Below, one piece after another: positions 37,401 through 49,400 of a DNA stretch of 64,000 nt (the first letter of the stretch is position 1; every line of letters begins with the position of its first letter). Source of the stretch: Malurus cyaneus samueli (taxonomy: Eukaryota > Chordata > Aves > Passeriformes > Maluridae); NCBI GenBank assembly GCA_009741485.1, contig CM019218.1, positions 42,764,681-42,828,680 of the forward strand, read 5' to 3'. A program made the translations under genes and the position numbers. Under the pieces are notes generated by a model. The model ran no database searches. It was given only the letters and a program-made list of their open reading frames with translations, and was not told the origin of the DNA.

Positions 37401-40400
37401 TCTCCTGGAAGAGGACACTATATGGGCACGCATGTCTCCATTCAAGGAAAAGGCAGAATTTAGGGTCGTCCCTCTGAGACTGGCAGGTCAGGCTCCATGG
37501 GAGAGAGCAGTGCCCGGGCCATAATAAAGTAAAGCACAACACTGTGCCACTACAGAAAGAAACGGAAATAGGGAGCAAAGCTAAACCAACCATACATGCA
37601 ACCTGTGTGGCTAGAAAGGGAAAAAGGGAAAACAAAGAGCAGGGACAAGTAGCAGGTGGTAGAGGGAGCTTACCGGGCTTGAGGAGCTAGCCCTGTTGAG
37701 GACACAGTTGAGGAGAGAAAAGCAGGAGATGGCAGCGTGCTGGTTTTGGCTGTGGTGGGTGCAGAGGACTCTGTTACAGGAGATTCCTTTGGAGCACTCG
37801 TTGCTGGGGAGGAGGCTTGGGCCTCAGGGTTGTAGGTGTAGGCGTGGGCTGCTGCTTGGGCTGCTGTGGAGGAGACTGTGGAAGTGTGAAGTGGATGGCA
37901 GCCGGGTGCTGAGGGGTGCTGGGGACAGGCAGAGAGCTGGATGTGGAAAGGTTGTTCCAGAGTGGCTTCTGTGGAGACAGAGGTCTCTTGGAGTGGCGCC
38001 TGATGAGGTGGTGCCGGTCTTCTCTGTGGTCTGAGGTGGCACGAAGTGTGGCACAGTTGACTGTTCATGGGTGAAGGCTGCCAGGAGGAAAGCACATGTC
38101 ATTTGCAAATTGCTGGCTTATGGGAAGGTGGGTGATCCTGACTCTTCTGTTTTGGAGTCTTGGTGCTGGTTTACGGGCCAGGATGGGAGGCCTAGGTCCC
38201 ACTAAATTTGGTTGGTTTGGGTTTGTTTTCTTTTTCAGTTAATAAATATGTCCATTATCCTGAGTATGTTCCATCCTCATAATTGCTTCCTGGTTATCAT
38301 TTTGAAGATTGACCTCTAAAAATTTATCTCATGTCCTTCTTCCGTGAACAGCTGAGTTGGGAATAGGTATCGCTTGTTTACTGGTGCTTAAAACTGGCTT
38401 TCTGCAGACTCTGCTGGAAGGCATCTATGGGAGAGTTGTGGCTACTGGAGGGATATGGATGCATCCGCCGGAGAAAACTCTTATCTCTTTCATGACCAGA
38501 GCACTTACCTGTTACTACTTCAGTACTTGGTGTCTTAGCTGTGGTTGGCTCCCTTGCTATAAAGAAAAGAGTTGTTGAGTCTTGTGAGGGATTCTAGGCA
38601 AAGTACCAGGCACTTCCTCAAAGGAGCAACACTGAGACAACTCTGGCATGTGGGTCTTAGTGACTAAGAACTTTAGCCTGGAGTTGAGTGTACACTTTCT
38701 TGCCCACCCTCTACTAGTGACTCCTTTGGACATGGAGTCAGCATTGGTCAATGAGGTCATATTTGAACTGCACTTTTCAGGTGTGTGCCAGGGCTTGGGC
38801 ATCGTTTGGCTGGAGATGTTGCCTTGGGTTATGCCTCTCACTCAAAACTGTCCTGACCTGTAAACTGGAGGTGTTTTTCCAGTTTCCATGCCTTTTATAC
38901 CCCTGTGCCCCACTGTGCATTCTCAGGGCAGCACTGCAAGAAGAGAGAGCTGTGTTAGCTTGTGTGTGATTGGTAGCTGTAGGGCAGGAATTCATGGATG
39001 CCTGTACCCTGATAGAGGCCTGTGCTCCAGAGCCAAATCCCTGAAGTTACAGGGAGGAGAATGCAGTCAAGGTCTTGTGTGGGTCAGTTCCAGGACCTGC
39101 CTGGGTCCTATGGTAGTAGCAGGGGGAATTGAGAATGAGTACCAAAACTGAGGCCTTTGAGGGACATGCTGCTTAGGAAAGAATGGTGGAAGCTGGAAGA
39201 AGCAGGCAGAGCAGGAGGGAGCCTTACCAGAATGTGATGTTCCTAACTGGGTCGAGGAGAGGGAAGAAGCAGATGAGGATGAGGTGACAGGCAAAGAGCT
39301 GGAGCTTGGAAATGTCCTTGTCACTGGAACTCCTTGGCTGGTGGCAGGGCTGGTCTCGCTCGTGACAGAGGTGCTGCTGGGGGATGTGGCAGGGGTGGCC
39401 TCTGTCTGTGTCATGAGGTGATGTACAGGCTGTGTCAATGTTGTTCTTATGTGGGTGACAACTACAGAAAGAAAAGCACAAATTGATTGAGGGTGCATCT
39501 GATGGGTGCCCTCTGACAATTTAGCATGCCCTGCCTTTTTTTGAAACTCCCCAGGAAAGAAGAGCCTCATTGGATGAACCTCCCAGGTATTCCAGACTGG
39601 ACAAGAACATCATAAATGAAACCAAAGGTCTCAGTCTCAGACCAAGGGCATCTGTCTACTCCCTTTTACTCACCTTCTGGGTAGTACAGAGTGGTTGCTT
39701 CAGTTCCTTCACTCTCTGTGAAGTAAGAATGAATATTAGTAATGGCTGGGAACAGGTAAGGTTCCTAGAGGAAGCTGTAGTTGCTTGCACAAGAAGATTC
39801 AGATGTATGCACCCCAACAGTACTTGGTGGGAGAGACATGGATTTGGGAAAGAGTGTACACCTTCCCTCCCACTACTGTAGACTTCCCAGCACACACTGT
39901 CCCAGCCTCTGCTATCAGTTGCTAACCTAAATTCATGTTACCATGCAGCCTCAGAGGAGACTGTTCTTGTTGGCATATTGAGTGTCAAGGCATTTTAAAA
40001 GGTACCTTTTATTTAATATTTATTTTTGGGAGTAATTGTTACAATGGCTAGGAGGAATATATATTCTATGGCATAGAATGGCATGTGTGTTTCCAAGAAC
40101 TTGCTTTGAGGATAGAGGGATTTGGTCTAAATTTGGCGGAAGTGTTGGAAGAGAAATGTTAGCTTTATGATATTATTTGGATGTCAGATGCTTGCTTGAT
40201 TGGCAAGACAAATTTCCATTTTAATCGTTCTTCTTATCCATGTACTTTTATGTCTATGCAATGTTAAGACCACTAGTAAGAATGCTTGGAGTTGTTTTAT
40301 AAGGAGTGTATTGACATATGTCTTGTGAGTGATGGCTTCACCTGACAGATATCAAGAAGTGATATTTACCTGCTGTTGTTAGTCTAGGCTTGCTGAAAGT

Positions 40401-43400
40401 TGTGCTCTGAGTTGTGGTTTGAGTAGGTATTGAGGAGGTTGTTTCCTTTTTGGTGGTGGTCTTGAAGGGTGGTGAAGTGACTCTTACTTGTTCTGCCTCT
40501 GTTGAAGCAGCAGGTGATGAGGCAACAGGTGATGAAGGAACAGACCTTGGTGTGGTGGCCATGGTTCTTTTCATTGAGGTAGTTATGGAAGGGGTAGTGA
40601 TGGTTGTAGTCATGTTTGGTGTAGTAAAAATGGATGTTGTATGTTCTTTTGGAGTAAAGGTAAAAAATATAGAGTGAGTAACCAATTAATAGAAGTCTTA
40701 AAATCAGATAAATTATCAAAATATATCCATATTTTAGAGTTCATTTTTCACATTTATTTTTGTAATATTTTCAGTATGACTTGTATTCATATTCTCATAA
40801 ACTTATCAAATACTTCTGTACTTACATTTATTTTCTATTGTCTCATGTCTTTGCTCACATTTTCTGTATTTTCCTGTATTAATTGTTTAAATGTAATTTT
40901 TTCCAAGAGGTTAGCTTTATTGTCACTTTGGTGTAAGGCTAAATGAGGCAAAACAAGCCATAGAATCAGAAAGTAATTTATGTTGGCAAAGTCCCCCTCC
41001 ACAGAGCAGGACTCTAGAAGCCTAGACAAAGCTGCTTCACTGATACATACCTGTGACTCTGCTTTGGGGCCTGCTTACATTATTGAGTCAACAGATTGTG
41101 TGCCCCTGGAATATGACTCCATAAATGAACCCATGGAAAAGAGGCTGAAGCTGGGTTAATAAACCCAGCTGGCACTGGGCTGGCTCACTGCTTATAGAAC
41201 TTCTAATGGTGTTTCTCAAATGAGTCACACAAGTGACTTTTGGTTGAGTTTTTAACCTAATGCCTATATCCTTTATCTTTTCATGCAATTTTGATTGACA
41301 CTTCTCAACATTTCTGGTTTACAAACTGCTTTCTGGAAGCTTGCTTTGCCTGCTTCATTATTTGGTGTCTAATGCTTGGATGTGGTATGAATTTGAAATG
41401 CATTCCTAGGGGTGGTATCTCAACTATGTATAGAGCTATTGAATTAATTTACTCTCATCTATTTCAGACAATAACACAAAACCTACCAGTTGTTGACTTT
41501 ATTGTGACAAGAGGTTGTGAGGGTGATGTTCCTGGAACTGTAATTTTTGCAGTTATTGTTTGACTTGTAATCTCAGTTGTTACAGCTGTTGCAGAGGAAG
41601 TAGTAGGTACTGGTAGTAGGGTGCTTGTGGTGGAGCTTCTTGTTACTTGAGGCTGCACTGTTGTTACTAAGAGAAAAAGATCAAAATGAAAGGATAAGAA
41701 ATAGTCCTTGATCATGTATTGATAACATACCTATATAAATTGATTTTTTTGAAGTAAAAATACTGGTTGTATAGATATTAGCTGTAGCTACTATTAAAAC
41801 CCATCACCTTTTAGATTCAACCTTTAGGAGCAGTTATTCATTACTTTGCTATTATGTGCAGCGAATACATTAAACAGGTATTCTTGGAGATGCCTTATAC
41901 CTTTTTCCTCACTTGAAAGTGAATTTGGCACAAATACTTATTCATATCAGAAGAAGTGGAATAGTATTTCCAATAGTATCCAAAATTTTATTATTCACAC
42001 AACCCGCAGTATAAAGTTTACCAACACCATCTGTCTTCAGGGAAATTAATGGAATTTCTTACAAATTTAAGATCAGCATATATACATTCCTGTAGGGAAT
42101 CGGGGTTTAGGGGAATAGGCTGTAGGGATTTGATATAGTCAGTCATACATTTCCATGAAGACTTTCTTCGGTTGTTGAAGTGTTACATGGCCAGTTACTA
42201 CTAAGACTGGGATTAAATTTTTGTGGGATCTTTTTTATCATAGGATTGTAGAATGGCCTGAGTTGGCACAGACCATTAAAGATAATCTAGTCCACTCCCT
42301 CTGCAGTGAGCAGGGGGATCTTCAACTACATCAAGTTGCTCAAAGGCCTGTCCAGCCTGACTTCAATGCTTCCAGGTAAGGGGATTCAACAGCCTCTCTG
42401 GGCAACATCTTCCAATGTTTTACCACTCTCATCATAAACAATTTCTTCTTTATATATAGTCTGAATCTACTCTCATCCGGTTTAAAACCATTACCTCTTA
42501 TCTCATCACAAAAGGCCCTACTGAATGTCTGGCCCCATCTTTCTTATAAACCCCATTCAAGTATTGAAAAGCCACAACGAGGTCTCCCAGGAGACTTCTC
42601 CTCCCCAGGCTGAACCACCCGAGGTCTCAGCCTTTCCTCACTGGAGAGGTGTTCCAGCCCTCTGGTCATTTTTGTGACCTCCTCTGTGTTTCTTGAGCTG
42701 AGGATTGCAGAGCTGGAGGTGTGCTCTCATCAGAATAGAGGGGCACAGTGCCCTCCCTTGACCCGCTGACTACGCAGCTTTTGCTATAGCCCAGGATATT
42801 ATGGTACCAGGGTCTTTTTCATCATTTCATCTTATGCACATGAAACTGGTAATGCTGCTATAACACACACAAAAGGACTTCACTGACTGCACAAACACTT
42901 ATAAGGACATAGTGTGTAAGTCCTAGTTTCATCAACTATGTAAACTAACCTGGTGAAGATGAAGATGGTTCAGGTGTGGTGGTAACATTTATTTGTCCTG
43001 TTACATAAAGGCAAAACAGGTTAAGTTTGTGAATAAAAGCATATTAAAATATTCCAAATAAGGAAATTCTCAGACTGGATTCCAGGAATTGTGTTAATTA
43101 CTGAGGTATTCCTGAAAGCGTTTAATGTTGCATATTTCAGTAAAATTCACATCAAAGGATTTGAATACAAAAAATCAATACATCTCAATAAAGAACACTA
43201 GTAAGTTGCTGTCATCCTTATGACAACTCAGTTTGCAGGGATGATGGAACATGGTTTTGTATGTAAAGGAGATAACTAGCTCAGATCCTGGTTACAAAAA
43301 TTAGAATTTTGTAATATAAGAAAAATCATTTTAAGTTTTTTTTACATCTGCATGAAAATCCAAACTGTACAGCTAGAGTCTATCCAAAGCATTACAAGAT

Positions 43401-46400
43401 AGATTTTCATAGAAATAAACCATATGGGAGCCTTAATTAAAAAAAAAATCTCTAAAGAGGTATTTACTAAGTTCAGTAGCTAAATATAATCATCTTCTAC
43501 AGGTTTTCTTTTCCTGTGAAATGTGTTGAATACCTCTGAGACTCACAACTCTGCTGGGGGTGTCCCTTACACACTAATACACACATGAAGACCCCCCCTT
43601 TTGAGAAGCACTCACGTTTACAATGAACATAACTTCTCATGTTGTTAACTAAAACCAATCAGGTTCATCCAGCCTCTGTATTATAGCATTGTCTACCATC
43701 CTACTTTTAATTTATTTTTATTCCTTTATTTTACAAGCAGTAGAGAGTAATGGGATTATTTTGAAAGGATGTTGTGTTTAGATGAACACTCATTTAAGGA
43801 GAGGTACTAGAAAAATATCTTCTGTGAGTCTATGCAAATGCTGGATTATGGTTTTCGAGTTACTGTAGAGAAAGAATTGCTGCTTACCACATGGCATGCA
43901 CCTCTCCTCCTCATGGTCAAAGTATTCATCATGAGAGCAGTTGTAACAACCTGAAGAAAGGGGAAGAGAAGTTTGTTTTACATTTCTCAGAGCAAGATAT
44001 TTAATTTACACTATTTATAATTGAATATATTGTATTTCTGTTGTTAAAAAATAGTATCAGTTGCAACATCATCTATTCAGGTATTTCTAACATCATCCTC
44101 AGAAGGAGGGTATGTCTATGTAGGAATTTGTTTGTTTTCTCCAGCTATATCCATTTGTCTAATAAAAATATTAATTGTTTTGTCCACATTTCCTTTCCTA
44201 AATACAGTGTATTCTTTTGATTTGGTGCAAGTCAGAATTTTCTCTTCCAGATAGGCTGAGCTTGATATAAAGCTAAATGTAGTGCAGTTACTGAGTTGAT
44301 TGTGTATTTAAAACACTAGTAAGGGAAAGCAAAACTTCTTCAAAAATAGCATCAGATTACAGTTATTTAACTGTGGTGTAACTGATTTAAAAAAAAAAAA
44401 AAACAAACCCAACATTGAAAATAATTATGTTACTGTTTCCTGATTTACAGTAGTATAGGTTATTACCTTCAATATTGACATATTTGTAGTTTTGATTTGG
44501 ACAGTTACAAGGCCTATAATGCCAGGTACATTTGTCGTTGCTGTGGCCATGGGAAAAAGCATCATCAATTCCTGTTCTTTTATGAGAATTGTAGTACTCA
44601 CAGTAGACAGCTAAAGAAAGGAAAAGCAAGAGGCAAGTCAGACTTGTATTTTCAAATCAATGGCATGGTATTTTAAAAGTAATCACTAAAGTGAAGTTTT
44701 TGATGTAAATTTGTATTTTAATTCAGGGAAGTCAATTTCTTTTTTGCAAATGCAGTATGCAGGCATTTCCACAATTTTCAGTGCACAATATATTGAAATG
44801 TGGAAATAAAACCATCAAAGACGACAACTCTAACATTGATTTCAAGCACATTCATCCTCTTTTTTTCCCCTATGTAGTGTTGTGAAACACTTTGATGTCT
44901 TTTTCCTGTTTTACAGTATTCCAGACAATATTGCTGTCTTCATTCCCTTGACATCAAACAGAAGGTGATTTTATCATAGCTACAATGAAACATTTTTTTT
45001 ACAATTTCATACTTTTTCTGCTGGCAAACTGACAGTGCACTATACAGTGATAGCAGAAGAACCAGCTTTTTGTAACTGCATTTCTTTCTCTTGCATTACT
45101 CCATGGTAAAAGAGTTAAACTACTTTGAGTAATTTGGCAGAAATAAAAAGTACAGATTTCAAAACCCAGCTGACTGAAGTCAACTACTTGCCACAGAGGA
45201 AATGCAACCCTAGAGGTGGTTATTAGTAAGTTACCTGTGCTACCATATGAAAATACTGACTATAATCATCTCTTAAACCTGTTTAAGGAGAGCTTACAGA
45301 AACTTACGACAGAACTCAGGGGTCCTCCAGTCAATGCAGATGCCTTTTTCCAGGCATGCCATGGCATAGACTGCAATGGCATCACACATGCATTCACAGT
45401 CCCCTCCAATGTCACACCCACAGGAGTCTCGAACACAGGCCTCATAGTAGGGCACACGATTCACCTGCATTGCACAAGGAAGGGATTCATTTCCCAAGAT
45501 TATTTTGTGCCTATTATACTCTATATACACACATAATGGCTGCAGCATTATCCACATTTCTCACTGGTTTTCACTACCAATGCACTGATCAATATCACAC
45601 ATCACCAACAAATTGATTAGTTTCTGATTCTTAAGTCTTAATTTGTTTTTCACTCTTGTAGTTTTTACTAATCAGTTAATGCCATACTCAGCTTCTGTAT
45701 TTACAAAAAGACTGGTGAAGTGCAAATAAAAAAAGATGAAAATTAACATAAATATGAGCCATATAAAATTTAAAATGTATTTTATTGAAACCATTTTGGC
45801 TAGCAATCACCTGTTGGAGTGTGAGCATTTGGAAGAATACAGATTGTGCCTATAAATAAAAAGAAGAACAAATAAACTCTTACCTTATTGTGACAGGCAG
45901 AAAAAACGTGGCTGTTGATAACAGAACATGTCTTTTCTGCCCATGCTTTACGATAAGGGTTCTTGCTACATGGGTCCACTACGAAGTACACGTCCCCACA
46001 GAGAGGATTCTCTTTCCAAGAGTTGACAAATTCCAACTCGTTTGATGCCACGTACTTGCTTCGAGTTTCAAAGTCATCCTTCATGTTGCCATTATAGTTC
46101 CCACACAAACCACAGATAGTTTCCTAGATTGAATAAAAGCACCAATATCAGTTCAGCAAGTCACAATTTTCACCTTTTCCTCTTCTTTACTGATAGTTTC
46201 CTGTGCTTTAGGAGTGAATGTAATCTACAAATACTCTCTCCTACAATCTTAGCAACTTGTGCATGGGTTTCTTCTCTGAACTGTAAACTGTCATCATTCA
46301 GAGATAAAATTCAACCATGCAGTTGCATAAAATGCAAATATTTAGCTCAAAAATTTCCTGAATGAGGTACAGAAATCACTTAAAATACAGTCACTTGTGA

Positions 46401-49400
46401 AAATCTCTACTGTTTTGAAGATAATGATGAAAATGAATTGCTAACAGCATTTCTGAGAAACCTTTGCCATCACGGAGATTCAAGGCAACTGTGATCAAAT
46501 GTGCAGTTCAATCTGGATGGAAGGACAATTTAAGGAAATTATTTTGCAATACCTGTGTTTCTCTGGAGATCTTGATGAAGAAGTTCATATGCTTATTCCA
46601 AATAAGGGTCATGTTGTATTTTCCTGGGATAATGATATCAAACATCAGGTGAAGGGCGTTCTTTTTCACTTTGTATCGTACATCAGGATTTTCCCCAGAA
46701 ATAGTGAAGGTTTCATCTCTTAGTATGATTGTTAAATTCTGGAAGAAAATGGATCTGGTAACTATAACTTATAAAGTATTTTCCTTGCTGAAGTTCAGAT
46801 GCTGTGATACTACAGCAGGAAATCTTTTGATTGAGAAATTCACTGCGGAGTAAAGTGAATAAAGTCAAACATTTCCTGGCTTCTACATAGACAAGAGTCT
46901 TGGAGAGACAACAGAAGAATTAAAAAACACTAAACAAACAAGTATTGAATTTCCTACTAAAACCAAGTTCTAGGTTTAACATACAATTTCACTTAGAAGA
47001 CATCTCTTCTAAGACGCAGCTAATGCTTCCAAAAATGAAGAAAACCTGGTCTTAAAATCTACACAGCTCCATAATGGCAGAAGGAAGAGCTTACCCCAAG
47101 GTAAATGCTGATGGATCTGGAGCACGTAACTCCTGATTTGCCACAGATGACATTCTCAGTAACAATTTTGAAAGAGGAAACGGGTCTATTAACACTGCAG
47201 CCATCCTAAAAAAATCCAGAACAAACCACAAGAAGCACAAAACCCGAACAGACTGTGTCTAAAGTCTTCCAATTAAAAACATAAAAGCATAAGAAAGTAA
47301 AGAATGCTTAGAAATTACTTATTCTGCCTGTTTTAGAAGGTGATAACCTCTGCTTTGCTTGTCAAACTGACATAGCTTCCTTAAAAGATAGTGTTGTCTG
47401 GTACAAAATACATTCATATCAATGACTATTTCAATATATTTTTAAAAACTGTAAAATAGGTTTTAATTGCATGCAGAAGATGTTTTTAGAAGCAAAATAT
47501 TTTCATTCTAAGTATTGAAATAAGCATAATACCTAGAAACTCAATAAGCAGTTATAAAAATTCAAAGTACTGTTGATTGATGCATCCCAGCTTATTTTCA
47601 TTGGTTATTTAAATCAAGCTATTTCTTAGTGCTGTGATATTGCTGAAATAATCAGGAGGAAGCAGGTTACCATAGCCAATATGTATTCACAGTTGCCATC
47701 AAACACAAAACGCTGTCCATCAAACGTGGTGATGTGGCCTTCTCCATACAGATTGCAGGTGGAGGAACACCTTGTTTTCTGAACACATTTCCATTTGCCT
47801 TTTGTGCAAGTGCTGGGAGCGAGAAGAGAAACCACACAAAAAATGCTATATTTTCCTGCTTCTTTTCATATACATCTGCTTTTATCAATAACTTGTTCAA
47901 TTAATTGACTTATGTACACCGAGACCAAGTTACAGTTAATATAAGAACCATAATTAAAATTTATGGACTGCCTAAAAAGTGAATTCATAATAAAGAGGAA
48001 ATCTTAAATAATTTTTGTGTGTTTTTCATGAAAGAAACAGTATATAAAACCCATTTATTTTGTTCTTAATGAGATCAGAAGTCACTGCTCTGTGTCGTTT
48101 GGGGGATGGTAGTGTTTTTTTAATACTAGATTAGTAACTGGAAAGGGATCAAAATTTTGAGAATGCTGCTGAAGAAATGGCAATTTTCTTTGGGGGTTTG
48201 CTTTTATCTATAGAATGAAGAAAGACTGTGCCCTCATCTTTATTTAAGCAGAGTTGTCAATAATACTTGACTTTATTTAATTTGCAGTCACAGGCCCTAC
48301 TGGATGCCTTTCTTCCTGAATATACGTAAGACAGAAATTATCTCTGAAGCAGGTACAATAACTGTTATCTATACATATATTGTCAAATATTAAGCTTCTT
48401 TCTGTGTTAATCTCTTGGTATTTCTTCCTTACAGCTGTTGCCATTTCCTACTTCCTGTCAGTTAAATACTTTTTTTTATGTGGTTGCACACTTCAGTGAA
48501 ACAGAGGATCTGCAATGAAAAACCTTGTGATTCTTACCAGATCTCACATTCAGTCTGGATTTGTTCACCTCTTCCATAAGCAAGACCACCGTATTCACAT
48601 GGACACTCCTCAGCTGGCACACACTTGCCATCAAGATTTTCATAGAGGCCATCAGCACAGACACAGCCTGATTCACACTTAGTGGGTATCTGGGAAAGGT
48701 CAGCAGATTGCAAAAACAAAAGAATGTGAGATGCATTTTATCCTGTTTGTGAATGGTGTCAAGAGTGAACCTGTGCTAAGTTCTGTTTTGGCTTGATTTT
48801 AGTTTTGTGATGTTCCCTGTACTAAAATGCTGCCAACTGGAATAGTTTCATTGAAGTTTTAACATATACTTGCAGTGTGAGATATCAAACATACCTGAAG
48901 ACTCTGAAAAATCTATCTTCCATCACTACCACTTTTTCTTTCAGAAAGAGTACTACAGAATACTTTTCATATCAAGGAAGCTTATTACAATTCTTTGTTT
49001 ATTAGTTTGTTTCCTTAATATAAGAAAAACCTATCAGAACAGCCCAGATATTCATCTAGCCCAGATCTCCTACATTCTGTGACTGACAGAGACAGAGTTG
49101 AGAAAAAATAGAACAGGAAGCATAAATGCCATATTTTCACTGACATGCAGTTTATGGAGTACCTGAGCCAGATGTGAAAGCACTGTGGTTAAGAATCCTT
49201 AATGGTTTTTTATTTTATTACTTTAATAGAATTTAATTCATTAATTAATGGAATTAATTTCTTTAATCAGTTCTTACATCTAGGTACAATTGTTGTGTCT
49301 ACAGTTTGTGGAAAGAAGCCTGATATTTAACTGTATCATGTTAGACAAAATAATTCCTTTAATTTCACTGGAAGGAATGTAATCTAGATCTAAGCAACAA

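Larger units (their letters stand above)
26494..38077 (-). repeat. MUC6: Tandem array of 12 exon-intron PTS modules of MUC6
   Basis: Twelve near-identical modules of about 0.92-0.96 kb (two enlarged to 1.15 and 1.55 kb). Each has one PTS exon of about 404-440 nt, a pyrimidine-rich acceptor CTCCTGGCAG, a donor CCCG/GTAAGG and one intron. Exons fall into type A (FTHKILTVPHAVTP at the start) and type B (FTHEQSTVPHVEPP), B having a long and a short form. Introns fall into types N, M and L. In gene order from 38077: Bshort-N-A-M-Blong-N-A-M-Bshort-N-A-M-Blong-L-A-N-A-M-Bshort-L-A-M-A, then the terminal exon. The G-rich strand is the plus strand. Confidence 0.9.

Noticed and set aside
39570..39881. 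Plus-strand open frame of 103 codons
   Set aside because: It covers the small minus-strand MUC6 exon at 39674-39715 and intron. No support on the plus strand.
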